A DNA stretch of 64,000 nt from contig NZ_QDFY01000006.1 in assembly GCF_003347635.1 (NCBI RefSeq), positions 124,001 through 188,000 on the forward strand, in the 5' to 3' direction. This DNA is from Sphingosinicella terrae (GTDB taxonomy: Bacteria; Pseudomonadota; Alphaproteobacteria; Sphingomonadales; Sphingomonadaceae). Both the position numbers and the translations under genes were made by a program. Under the pieces are notes generated by a model. The model was given only the letters and a program-made list of their open reading frames with translations, was not told the DNA's origin and did not search any database. Shown here one piece after another: positions 15,619-24,112 of the stretch. Numbering within the stretch: the first letter of the stretch is position 1; each line of letters begins with the position of its first letter.

Positions 15619-16665
15619 TCACTCCGCCGCCGCCCGCGTCACCTCGGCAACGCCCATCGGGAGCTGGGGGGCCGATCGCCACGCGGCGCCGCGGAAAGCG
15701 AGCTTGGCGAAAAGTGTCGGCAGCCCCGCTTCCTCGATACGGGCTATCGGCTGCCAGATGCCCTCCAGGCGGCTGTCGGTATGGCCACAGAGGAGCTTCA
15801 TCTCGAGCGTGAAATGGGTGAAGACATGGCTGACAGATCCGGCGTCGTGCCAATCGACGTCCGCCGGCGGCGTAACGGTGGGCAAAGCGAGCATCCCGCC
15901 GAGCAGGCCCTTCGCGGGCCGGCGGACCAGGAACACGTCGCCCTCCCGCTCGAGCCAATAGGCGGTTCCGGTCCGGTGCGGGCGCGCCGCCTTGGCGGCC
16001 TTCACCGGATAGCGGGCCGGATCGCCTTCCCGGCAGCCGGCACAGAAGGCGGCGACCGGGCAGCGCGCGCAATCGGGGCCGCGCGGCAGGCAGATGGTCT
16101 GGCCGAGCTCCATCACCGCCTGGATGAAATCGCCGGCGCCTCGATCGGGGGTGAGCCGGTCGGCGAGGGTCTTGAGGCGCGGCCGGGCCGCGGGCAGCGG
16201 CTCCGCCACGGCGAACAGCCGCGCGACGACCCGCTCGACATTGGCATCCACGGCGACGGCGCGGCGCCCGAAGGCGATCGCCGCGACCGCCGCCGCGGTA
16301 TAGGCGCCGATACCGGGAAGGGTCCGCAGACGCGCTTCATCGTCCGGAAAGCGGCCGCCATGCTCCGCCACCACGGCACGGGCGCAGGCGAGCAGGTTGC
16401 GGGCCCGGGCATAATAACCGAGCCCAGCCCAGGCTGCCATCACGTCGCCGTCATCGGCGGCGGCGAGCGCCTCGACGGTCGGCCAGCGCGCCGAGAAGGC
16501 CTCGAAATAGGGTCGGGCATGGGCGATCGTGGTTTGCTGGAGCATGACTTCCGACAGCCAGACCCGATAGGGATCGGCCGCCTCGTCGGCCTTCGCCCTC
16601 CACGGCAGAGGCCTCTTATCCACAGCATACCAACACAAAAGCGCCTGGGAGGCATCGACGGGCAT
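15619..16665 (-). CDS. mutY: A/G-specific adenine DNA glycosylase
   Basis: A 348-residue base-excision repair enzyme that removes adenine mispaired with 8-oxoguanine. The N-terminal catalytic domain has LPWR, SEVMLQQTT, the helix-hairpin-helix LPGIGAYTAAAVAAIAFG with the catalytic Asp in VDANVERV, and the iron-sulfur loop CLPRGPDCARCPVAAFC (4Fe-4S ligands). The C-terminal Nudix-like domain (about 225-348) recognises 8-oxoG and retains HVFTHF. The start at 16665 (MPVDASQ) is preferred; upstream codons are not homologous. It is divergent from the DUF721 gene with only 45 bases between starts. Confidence 0.96.
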   Translation of the reverse strand: MPVDASQALLCWYAVDKRPLPWRAKADEAADPYRVWLSEVMLQQTTIAHARPYFEAFSARWPTVEALAAADDGDVMAAWAGLGYYARARNLLACARAVVAEHGGRFPDDEARLRTLPGIGAYTAAAVAAIAFGRRAVAVDANVERVVARLFAVAEPLPAARPRLKTLADRLTPDRGAGDFIQAVMELGQTICLPRGPDCARCPVAAFCAGCREGDPARYPVKAAKAARPHRTGTAYWLEREGDVFLVRRPAKGLLGGMLALPTVTPPADVDWHDAGSVSHVFTHFTLEMKLLCGHTDSRLEGIWQPIARIEEAGLPTLFAKLAFRGAAWRSAPQLPMGVAEVTRAAAE

Positions 16666-16710
16666 GGCCAGCCTATGCCATGCTTGCCGCAAGGGTGGAA
16701 CAAGGCTCCT

Positions 16711-17283
16711 ATGGTGGCGAAAGCGGGCGGAACGCGGAGGAAGGAAGCGGCAGAGCCGGCGCGGTCGCGGCGCATGCGCCCGGTTGCGGAGCTGCTCCCG
16801 GAAGTCGGCGGCGCCGCCTTCCGCCGGTTCGGCTTCGTCCAGTCCTCGATCGTCAGCCGCTGGCGCGAAATCGTCGGGGAACGTTACGCCCGCGTCTCTT
16901 CCCCGGAATCGATCCGCTTCCCGCCAGGCCGCAAGAGCGAGGGCGTGCTCACCTTGCTGGTCGAGGGCGCGCACGCCCCGATGATGCAGCATGTCGCGCC
17001 GGCGATTGTCGAGCGGGTCAACCGCTTCTTCGGCTATCAGGCCGTCGAGCGGCTGAGCTTCCGGCAAGGAATCGTTCAGGCTGAGAAGGCAAGGTCGCGA
17101 CGGGCGCCGGCTCCGGTTCGGCCGCTGCCGGCGGAGCTGGGCGACTCGCTCCGGGAAGTGGCCGATCCGGAGCTTCGCGCCTGTCTGGAATCGCTTGCGC
17201 ATGGCCTCGCCTCCGGCGAAGGGGCGCCGGTCGTGACGACGATCCCGGTCGTCGGCAGAATTGGTGGAGACAGAAAGAAATGA
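16711..17283 (+). CDS. DUF721 domain protein
   Basis: A 190-residue protein with a DUF721 (DciA-related) domain at about residues 25-120: LLPEVGGAAFRRFGFVQSSIVSRWREIVGERYARVSSPESI, then a compact alpha/beta part. In many bacteria DUF721 proteins include DciA, which loads or operates the replicative helicase; this is the alphaproteobacterial version followed by a basic linker. Its stop overlaps the start of the next gene (ATGA). The order DUF721, DsbA, DsbA, SMC is common in sphingomonads. Confidence 0.85.
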   Translation: MVAKAGGTRRKEAAEPARSRRMRPVAELLPEVGGAAFRRFGFVQSSIVSRWREIVGERYARVSSPESIRFPPGRKSEGVLTLLVEGAHAPMMQHVAPAIVERVNRFFGYQAVERLSFRQGIVQAEKARSRRAPAPVRPLPAELGDSLREVADPELRACLESLAHGLASGEGAPVVTTIPVVGRIGGDRKK

Positions 17284-18035
17284 GATCATCGCTCGGCACC
17301 GGCGCGGTCGCGCTGGCCCTTCTCCTCTCCGGCTGCGGCGGCAGCGACGATGGCGCCAGTCTGAACGCCGCGGCCGCCAACAGCAGCGCGCCGCTCACCC
17401 AGATCGCGGCGCCGAACAATGGCGACTGGACCCAGATCGTCTCCGAAACCCCCGAGGGCGGCTTCCGCGTCGGCAATCCCGACGCGCCGGTGAAGCTGGT
17501 CGAATATGCCTCGATCACCTGCCCGCATTGCGGCGACTTCTCCGCGAACGCGGCCGAGCCGCTGATGAATACCTATGTCCGCAGCGGCCAGGTCAGCTGG
17601 GAATATCGCCCCTTCATGCTGTTCCCGTCCGATCCGGCCATCTTCATGTTGCTGCGCTGCCAGGGCCCGACCCCGTTCTTCACGCTCACCGAGCAGCTCT
17701 ATGCCGCCCATGACGACTGGCTGAACCGGCTCCAGACGCTGCCGCCGGAGCAGGCGCAACAGCTCCAGTCGATGGCACCGACCGATCAGGCTCGGGCGAT
17801 CATCCAGGCGACCGGCCTCGACCAGTTCTTCCGCCAGCGCGGCATGCCCGAGGCGCGGATCAACGCCTGCCTCGCCGACAACAGCCAGCTCGAGCGCCTC
17901 GCCCAGATCACCCGCGAGGGCAGCGAGCAGCACGGCGTCACCGGAACCCCGAGCTTCTTCATCAACGGCGAGAAGCTCGATGTGGGCGACTGGGCGGGGC
18001 TGCAGCCGCGGCTGCGCGCCGCGATCGGCGGCTAG
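17280..18035 (+). CDS. DsbA-like thiol:disulfide oxidoreductase, lipoprotein
   Basis: A 251-residue periplasmic thioredoxin-fold protein. The signal has a lipobox LLSGC (Cys19). The active site is C81-P-H-C84 in EYASITCPHCGDF, the same dipeptide as in E. coli DsbA. The fold continues with a helical insertion and the cis-Pro motif GVTGTPSFFINGEKL. It should introduce or shuffle disulfides in exported proteins. Start overlaps the DUF721 stop, and the second DsbA-like gene follows with no gap. The pair looks like a tandem duplication that has diverged. Confidence 0.92.
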   Translation: MRSSLGTGAVALALLLSGCGGSDDGASLNAAAANSSAPLTQIAAPNNGDWTQIVSETPEGGFRVGNPDAPVKLVEYASITCPHCGDFSANAAEPLMNTYVRSGQVSWEYRPFMLFPSDPAIFMLLRCQGPTPFFTLTEQLYAAHDDWLNRLQTLPPEQAQQLQSMAPTDQARAIIQATGLDQFFRQRGMPEARINACLADNSQLERLAQITREGSEQHGVTGTPSFFINGEKLDVGDWAGLQPRLRAAIGG

Positions 18036-18749
18036 ATGAAGGCCCGGTTCCTGACCGCGGCGGCGGCGGCGGCGGCGGTGGCCGCGCTGGCCATCGCCGC
18101 GGGAGCCGCCCCGGCGCAGGAGGCGCCGCGGCCGGCGCAGCGGGACTGGACCGCCAATGTGGTCGCGACCCCCGAGGGCGGCATCCGGATCGGAAATCCG
18201 GAAGCCCGCGTGAAGGTGATCGAATATCTGTCCTTCGTCTGCCCGCATTGCGCGCATTTCGCGGAGGAAGGCACGCCCGCCCTCCTCCGCGACCATGTCC
18301 GCACCGGGCGGGTCAGCCTTGAGGTCCGCAACTACATCCTGAACGGCACCGACGTGGCGGCGACGATGCTCGCCCGCTGCGCGACGCCCGCCAACTATCT
18401 CCGCTTCGGCGATCGATTGCTCTCGACCCAAAGCCAGTGGGTGGGTCGCGTCCAGGCGATCCCGCCGGCGCAGCGCCAGGAGATGATGGCGATGTCCGTC
18501 CCGGACCGGCTGACCCGCATCGCCGAGACGGGCGGCTTGATCGAGACGGCTGCCCGGTTCGGCCTGCCGGCGGCGCAGGCCCGCCGCTGCCTCGCCGATA
18601 CGGCGGCGTTCAACCGGCTGGGCGAGATCCGGCAGGCGGCGGCGGCACTCGGCGTCCAGGGAACGCCGACCTTCCTGATCAATGGCGCCGTCCAGGAGGT
18701 GAACGACTGGCCGTCGATCCAGCAGCGTATCCGCCAAGCCGGCGGCTAG
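18036..18749 (+). CDS. second DsbA-like thiol:disulfide oxidoreductase
   Basis: A 237-residue paralogue of the preceding protein: Ala-rich signal peptide (residues 1-28, cleaved near PAQ, no lipobox so probably soluble in the periplasm), active site C69-P-H-C72 in EYLSFVCPHCAHF, and cis-Pro motif GVQGTPTFLINGAVQ. Both copies share the lead-in TPEGG(F/I)R(V/I)GNP(D/E)A. It begins immediately after the previous stop (TAGATG) and is followed 22 bases later by smc. One anchored and one soluble form may divide the work. Confidence 0.92.
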   Translation: MKARFLTAAAAAAAVAALAIAAGAAPAQEAPRPAQRDWTANVVATPEGGIRIGNPEARVKVIEYLSFVCPHCAHFAEEGTPALLRDHVRTGRVSLEVRNYILNGTDVAATMLARCATPANYLRFGDRLLSTQSQWVGRVQAIPPAQRQEMMAMSVPDRLTRIAETGGLIETAARFGLPAAQARRCLADTAAFNRLGEIRQAAAALGVQGTPTFLINGAVQEVNDWPSIQQRIRQAGG

Positions 18750-18771
18750 GGACAGGAGCGGTGCCGACCCG

Positions 18772-21700
18772 GTGCAGGTAAAGCGTCTCAAGCTCTCCGG
18801 TTTCAAGAGCTTCGTCGAGCCGGCGGAGCTCAGGATCGAGCCCGGCCTGACCGGCGTGGTCGGGCCGAACGGCTGCGGCAAATCGAATGTGCTGGAGGCG
18901 ATACGCTGGGTGATGGGCGAATCCTCGCCCAAGTCGATGCGCGGCGCCGGCATGGACGACGTCATTTTCGCCGGCACCGCGACCCGGCCGCCGCGCGAGT
19001 TCGCGGAAGTGACTATGCTGGTCGACCGGCCGGCGAGCGAGGTCAGCGGCGATACCGCCATCGCCCCCGCCGGCGACGTCGAGATCACCCGCCGCATCGA
19101 GCGCGGTGCCGGCTCCGCCTATCGTCTCAACGGGCGTGACGTCCGCGCCAAGGACGTGGCCTTGCTGTTCGCCGACGCCGCCACCGGCGCGCATAGCCCC
19201 GCTCTGGTCAGCCAGGGCCGGATCAGCGCGGTGATCGCCGCCAAGCCGACCGAGCGCCGCCTGCTGCTCGAGGAAGCGGCCGGCGTCTCCGGGCTCCATG
19301 TCCGGCGCAAGGATGCCGAGCAGAAGCTGCGCGCGGCCGAGGCCAACCTCACCCGCATCGACGAGATGCTCTCCGACATGGAGCAGCGCGGCGCGGCGCT
19401 GAAGCGGCAGGCGCGCGCCGCCGAGCGCTACCGCAAGCTCTCCGACCAGATCCGGATCGCCGAGGGGCGGCTGATCTTCGCGCGCTGGAAGGAGGCGGCC
19501 GAGGCGGCCGAGGCGGCGAAGCAAGAGGCGCACAAGGCCGAGGCGGCGGTCGAGACCGCGGCGGAGGCGCAGCGCGCCGCCGCGGCCTGGCAGACCCAGG
19601 CGGCGACCGAGCTGGCCGACAAGCGCAGGGCAGCCGAGGCGGCACGGGAGCGGGCGTCGGAGCTCGGCCACCGGCTGGCGGCACTCAAGGCCGAGCGCGA
19701 CACCGTGAAGCGGCGGATCGGCGAGCTGGCCGAGCGGCAGCGGACCTTTGCCGCCGACCGCACCCGGGAGGAAGCGCTCCGCGCCGATGCGGCAGAGGCG
19801 CTGGGGCGGCTGGAGGCGGAGCTGACCGAGATCGCCGCCCGCCTGGCCGATGTCGACAGCCGGCGCGGTGCGATCGAGGGCCGCACCGTCGCCTTGGAGG
19901 ATGCGTGGCGCGAAGCCGAGACGGCGCTCGCGCAGGTGCGGGCCGTGCAGGCCGCCGAGCAGGCCGAGGCGCGGGTCGCCCAGGCGGCGCTCGAAGCGGC
20001 GCGGCAGAAGGTCGCCCGGGCGGAGGCCGAAGCCGCGCGTATCGCCGAGCAGATGCGAGGGCTCGGGGACGAGCAGCCGCTGCTCGACGCGCTGGCGGCG
20101 GCGCGTCGGCGGCGCGAGCAGGCCGAGGAAAGGCTCGAGCAGGCGGGCGAGGCGATCGGCGCCGCCGAATCGGCACGCCAGCATGCCGCCGCCGACCGCG
20201 ACCGGGCCGAGAGCGAGGCCGCCGGCGCTCGGGCCGCGCTGGCGGCGCTCCAGTCGGAGGCGAAGGCGCTGGTCAAGGCGCTGGAGAGCGCCGGCGGCGA
20301 CCGGGCGATCAACCATATCAAGGCCGAAGCGGGGTTCGAGCGGGCGCTGGCGGCGGCGCTCGGCGATGATCTCGACGCCGAACTGGGCGGCTCCGGGGCC
20401 CGCCGCTGGACCGGCGCCGAGTCCGGCAAGGACGATCCGGCGCTGCCGCCCGGCTGCACCAGGCTCGCCGACCATGTGTCGGCCCCTGCCGCTTTGCGGC
20501 GGCGGCTGGAGCAGGTCGGCGTCGTCGAGAACGACGACGGGACGATCGCGCTCGCCGTCGGGCAGCGACTCGTCACCGTCGACGGTCAGCTGCGCAGATG
20601 GGACGGCTACGTCGCCAGCGGATTGGGCGCCGCCGCCGCCGAACGGCTGATCCGGGTGAACCGGCTCGCCGATCTCGAGCGGGCGCTGCCGGCCTCTTCC
20701 GTCGCGGTCGAAGATGCCGAGCGGCGCAGCCAGGGGGCGCGGTCGGCGATGGACCAGGCGCGCGACGCGGCCGAGGCGGCACGGCGCGCCCAGACCGAGG
20801 CGTCTTCCGCGATCCGCGAGGCGGCGCGCGAGGAGGACAGCGCGACGGTCGAGATGGAGCGTCTCGAGCTTCGGCGTACCGGCCTTGCCGAACGCGAGCA
20901 GCAGGCGCAGGCCGATCTGGCGGAGGCGAGGGCGGAGCTCGACGCCGCGCAGGCCGCCGCGGCCGGCCTCCCGGATCCTTCGGCCACCGCGTCGCGGGTG
21001 GCCGCACTGGCGCAGGCGGCGGAACGCGCCCAGCAGGCGCTCGCCGAGGTGCGGGCGGAGGCGGCGACCTTTGCCCGCTCTGTGGCCGCCGACCGCCAGC
21101 GCGCCGAGGCCGCGGCGAAGGAGCAGGAGGATTGGCGCGCTCGCGCCGCCCGTGCGGACGAACGCAATGACGAGTTTGGCCGGCGCATCGCCGAGGCCGA
21201 GGCGGAGGCGGAGCGCCTCGCCGACGCACCCGGGAATCTGGAGCGCCAGCTGGCCGCGCTCACCGAGGATTCGATCGCGGCTTCCGAGGGTGCCCAGGCG
21301 GCCGCCGCGCACGAGCGGGCCGGCGAGGACAGGCTTCGCGAGACCGAGCGCAAGCTCGCCGAGGTCGCCGAGATCCTGGCATCGGCGCGCGAGGCCCGCG
21401 CCGGCGCCGTCGCCCGCGCCGAGAATCAGGAGAGCCGGCGCATCGAGATGGGGCGGATCTCCGGCGAGAAGTTCCAGTGCCCGCCGCCGCTGCTGCCGGA
21501 GAAGGTCGGCTTCGACGCCGGCACGATCGGCGAGGCGGCCGCCGAGTCCGCGACCCTAGACCGCCAGACGCAGGAACGGGAGCGGATCGGGCCGGTCAAT
21601 CTCGTCGCCGAGACCGAGCTGGCGGAGCTCGAGGAGAGCCGCACCGCTTCCCAGACCGAACGCGAGGAACTGGGTCAGGCGATCCATCGGCTGCGCGGGT

Positions 21701-22212
21701 CGATCGGCAGCCTCAACCGCGAAGGCCGCGCAAGGCTGCTCACCGCCTTCGAGGAGGTCGACCGCCATTTCCGAAGCCTGTTCACCACCCTGTTCGAAGG
21801 GGGGCAGGCCCATCTCGAGCTCGTCGAATCGGACGATCCTCTGGAAGCGGGCCTCGAGATCATGGCGCAGCCGCCGGGCAAGCGCCTGTCCACCCTCACC
21901 TTGCTTTCGGGCGGCGAGCAGGCGCTGACCGCAGTCGCGCTCATCTTCGCCATCTTCCTCACCAATCCGGCGCCGATCTGCGTCCTCGACGAAGTCGACG
22001 CGCCCTTGGACGATGCCAATATCGAGCGTTTCTGCGACCTGCTCGACCGGATGACGGGCGAGACCGAGACCCGCTATCTGATCGTCACCCACAATGCGGT
22101 GACGATGAGCCGCATGCACCGGCTGTTCGGCGTCACCATGGTCGAGAAAGGTGTCAGCCGCCTGGTCAGCGTGGACCTGGGCGGGGCCGAGAGGCTGTTG
22201 GCGGCCGAATGA
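18772..22212 (+). CDS. smc: chromosome segregation protein SMC
   Basis: An 1146-residue SMC ATPase that organises and segregates the chromosome with ScpA/ScpB. The N-terminal Walker A is GPNGCGKSN (about residues 32-40). Two long Ala/Glu/Arg-rich coiled coils flank a hinge around residues 500-600. The C-terminal head carries the ABC signature LSGGEQ and Walker B ICVLDEVDAPLDD. Length is typical. It starts with GTG; GGAG lies 13 bases upstream, a rather long gap, so coupling to the preceding gene may help. Many overlapping open frames on the other strand are compositional shadows of the coiled coil. Confidence 0.97.
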   Translation: MQVKRLKLSGFKSFVEPAELRIEPGLTGVVGPNGCGKSNVLEAIRWVMGESSPKSMRGAGMDDVIFAGTATRPPREFAEVTMLVDRPASEVSGDTAIAPAGDVEITRRIERGAGSAYRLNGRDVRAKDVALLFADAATGAHSPALVSQGRISAVIAAKPTERRLLLEEAAGVSGLHVRRKDAEQKLRAAEANLTRIDEMLSDMEQRGAALKRQARAAERYRKLSDQIRIAEGRLIFARWKEAAEAAEAAKQEAHKAEAAVETAAEAQRAAAAWQTQAATELADKRRAAEAARERASELGHRLAALKAERDTVKRRIGELAERQRTFAADRTREEALRADAAEALGRLEAELTEIAARLADVDSRRGAIEGRTVALEDAWREAETALAQVRAVQAAEQAEARVAQAALEAARQKVARAEAEAARIAEQMRGLGDEQPLLDALAAARRRREQAEERLEQAGEAIGAAESARQHAAADRDRAESEAAGARAALAALQSEAKALVKALESAGGDRAINHIKAEAGFERALAAALGDDLDAELGGSGARRWTGAESGKDDPALPPGCTRLADHVSAPAALRRRLEQVGVVENDDGTIALAVGQRLVTVDGQLRRWDGYVASGLGAAAAERLIRVNRLADLERALPASSVAVEDAERRSQGARSAMDQARDAAEAARRAQTEASSAIREAAREEDSATVEMERLELRRTGLAEREQQAQADLAEARAELDAAQAAAAGLPDPSATASRVAALAQAAERAQQALAEVRAEAATFARSVAADRQRAEAAAKEQEDWRARAARADERNDEFGRRIAEAEAEAERLADAPGNLERQLAALTEDSIAASEGAQAAAAHERAGEDRLRETERKLAEVAEILASAREARAGAVARAENQESRRIEMGRISGEKFQCPPPLLPEKVGFDAGTIGEAAAESATLDRQTQERERIGPVNLVAETELAELEESRTASQTEREELGQAIHRLRGSIGSLNREGRARLLTAFEEVDRHFRSLFTTLFEGGQAHLELVESDDPLEAGLEIMAQPPGKRLSTLTLLSGGEQALTAVALIFAIFLTNPAPICVLDEVDAPLDDANIERFCDLLDRMTGETETRYLIVTHNAVTMSRMHRLFGVTMVEKGVSRLVSVDLGGAERLLAAE

Positions 22213-22299
22213 GCCGGCCGGCCTTGCGGCGGACGTCCTTCCCGATCTCAGGCCTGGCCTACTCGATCTGATTGCCGCGCGCCGAAGCCCGCATCAGGA

Positions 22300-22551
22300 T
22301 CATTGGGCATTCCCCCCGTCCGCCGGATGGCTGCCGGTGGCGCCGCCGTCCGTAGCCGGCGATAGACCGGTGGCGGTGGCGAGCGTGTTGCCGCCCATGC
22401 CGGGATCGCCGGCGGTCCCCGGCGAGGGCGCGGCGGGCTGAAACCCGTTGCCCAGCGCTTCCTCGGCCTCGGTTGTCTCGGTCTGGCCGCCGCCGCCGCA
22501 AGCGCCGACCAGAAACGCGGCCGCAATGGCCGGAACGAGCATGATCCGCAT
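22300..22551 (-). CDS. small lipoprotein with AGDPG/MGG motif, EcfG-controlled
   Basis: An 83-residue protein: signal peptide with lipobox VGAC (Cys18), then a Gly run and a low-complexity mature part rich in Gly, Thr, Ala and Pro that contains AGDPGMGGNTLAT. That motif closely resembles one in the EcfG-controlled protein at 6049. The start at 22551 is set by GAGGAGG. A perfect EcfG-type promoter lies 27 bases upstream. It is convergent with smc. Function unknown; probably an envelope protein of the general stress response. Confidence 0.75.
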   Translation of the reverse strand: MRIMLVPAIAAAFLVGACGGGGQTETTEAEEALGNGFQPAAPSPGTAGDPGMGGNTLATATGLSPATDGGATGSHPADGGNAQ

Positions 22552-22577
22552 GATATCCTCCTCAGTTGCAGCCACCG

Positions 22578-22602
22578 AACGGCGGGCGGGCCGGCGCGTT
22601 CC
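22578..22602 (-). promoter_or_regulatory. EcfG-type general stress promoter for the small lipoprotein
   Basis: On the minus strand: GGAAC (22602-22598), 16-nt spacer, CGTT (22581-22578), 27 bases before the ATG at 22551. Perfect match to the EcfG consensus. Confidence 0.75.
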
Positions 22603-22678
22603 GGTGCGGGCCGGACCGACAAACGGGGCTTGTCGTGGTTCCGCTCGCCCTCGAGATGGAGGGCGATTAGGAGAAAGC

Positions 22679-24040
22679 ATGGACACGATCGACCGCGCCG
22701 GCCGCTTCGTCCCGCCGCACCCGCCACGCCCGTCGGGTCCCGTGCCGGTCTGGCGCGGCTTCGTCGGGGAGCGGGCGAGGACGGCCGTCTACGGCTGGTC
22801 CGAAAGGGCTTTCACTCTGCCCTATTTCAAGCGCCGGGTCTTCGGCCACGACGTCCACATCCCGCTCGATCCCGATTTGGTCCAGCACGTGCTGCTCGAC
22901 AATGCCGCCAATTATGTGAAGCCGGATCTGGTCAAGAAGCTGATCGTGCCGACGATCGGGCGCGGCCTGCTGAGCTCGGACGGGCCGCTTTGGCGCGAGC
23001 AGCGGCGGATCGTCGCGGCCAGCTTCGCACCGGCGGCGGTCGATATGCTCGTGCCGGTGTTCGCGAATGCCGTCCGGACCTCCTCCTTGGGCTGGAGCCG
23101 GCAGGGCGGCATCGTCGACATGGCCGCCGCTTCGACCGCCACGACGATGCGGGTGATTGCCGACAGCCTCTTCGCCGGCGATCCGCGGCTGACCAGCGAA
23201 GCCGCCATGGCGCATATCGCGGCGGCGCTCGACGGCGTCAGCGAAGCGCGGCTGCAGGTGCTGCTCGGGCTTCCGCTGATCCCATGGAGCCGGCGCGGCC
23301 TGGCCGGACGGCGCGGGCAGATCTATCTGAGGCGCACGCTCGCCGAGGTCGTCGACGACCGAATCGGCAAGGACGGCGAGGACTTCCTCAGCAAGCTGAT
23401 CCGCGCGCTCGAGGCGCGCTTCGCGCCGGGGGAGGCGCGCGAGCTCGCGATCGACAATGCCGCCACTTTCTATCTCGCCGGCCACGAGACCACCGCCAAT
23501 GCGCTGACCTGGACGCTGTTCCTGCTCGCCGAGCAGCCCGATCTGCAGGAGGAGGCCGCCGCCGAGGCGCGAGCGGCGCTGTCGGCAGGCGAAGAGGGAA
23601 TCGTCGATCGCCTCGCTTTGGTCCGCCGCATCCTCGAGGAATCGATGCGGCTCTATCCGCCGGTGCCGCGGTTCGATCGCCAGGCGGTGGCGGCGGACCG
23701 GCTCGGGGACCATGATGTCGCGCCCGGCGACTTCGTCTCGATCTGGCCCTGGCTGATCCATCGCCACAAGCGCCTGTGGGACGAGCCGGACGCCTTCATC
23801 GCCGACCGCTGGCAGGACGGCGCCGCCGAGCGGCACCGCTTCCAGTATCTGCCTTTCGGCGGGGGTCCGCGGGTCTGCGTCGGCGCCCGCTTCGCGACGA
23901 CGGAGGCGCTGGTGATCCTGGCCGGCTGGCTGGCGGACTGGCGCTTCGATCCCGTCCCGGGGCGGGAGGTGCGGGCCTCCGGAATGGTGACGCTTCGGCC
24001 GGCCGGCGGACTGCCGCTGAACGTGTCGGAGCGGCGCTGA
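22679..24040 (+). CDS. cytochrome P450
   Basis: A 453-residue soluble haem monooxygenase. Diagnostic motifs are all present: I-helix AGHETTA (about residues 273-279), K-helix EESMRLYPPVPR (ExxR), the WPWLIHRHKRLWDEPDAF stretch, and haem-binding FGGGPRVCVGARFA with the thiolate Cys400. It resembles the class that includes CYP102-like and CYP4-like fatty-acid hydroxylases more than the camphor type, but the substrate cannot be read from sequence. No ferredoxin or reductase gene is adjacent, so electrons must come from elsewhere. TAGGAG precedes the ATG. Confidence 0.95.
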   Translation: MDTIDRAGRFVPPHPPRPSGPVPVWRGFVGERARTAVYGWSERAFTLPYFKRRVFGHDVHIPLDPDLVQHVLLDNAANYVKPDLVKKLIVPTIGRGLLSSDGPLWREQRRIVAASFAPAAVDMLVPVFANAVRTSSLGWSRQGGIVDMAAASTATTMRVIADSLFAGDPRLTSEAAMAHIAAALDGVSEARLQVLLGLPLIPWSRRGLAGRRGQIYLRRTLAEVVDDRIGKDGEDFLSKLIRALEARFAPGEARELAIDNAATFYLAGHETTANALTWTLFLLAEQPDLQEEAAAEARAALSAGEEGIVDRLALVRRILEESMRLYPPVPRFDRQAVAADRLGDHDVAPGDFVSIWPWLIHRHKRLWDEPDAFIADRWQDGAAERHRFQYLPFGGGPRVCVGARFATTEALVILAGWLADWRFDPVPGREVRASGMVTLRPAGGLPLNVSERR

Positions 24041-24112
24041 GAACCGGGCCCGGCTTCAGGGCACGGCCGCCCTTCGGACGATGACGGCGTCTCGCGCCGG
24101 AGCCGGCTTGCC

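Noticed and set aside
7265-16624. Perfect DnaA boxes TGTGGATAA (7265-7273) and TTATCCACA (16616-16624)
   Set aside because: Two isolated 9-mers 9 kb apart, one inside mutY coding sequence; no cluster, AT-rich unwinding region or dnaA/hemE neighbour, so not an origin.
14752-16710. Plus-strand open frame joined to DUF721
   Set aside because: It lies opposite nudC and mutY, both secure minus-strand genes; only the part from 16711 is real.
18679-22119. Long minus-strand open frames opposite smc
   Set aside because: Shadows of the Ala/Glu-rich coiled coil; no ribosome site or fold.
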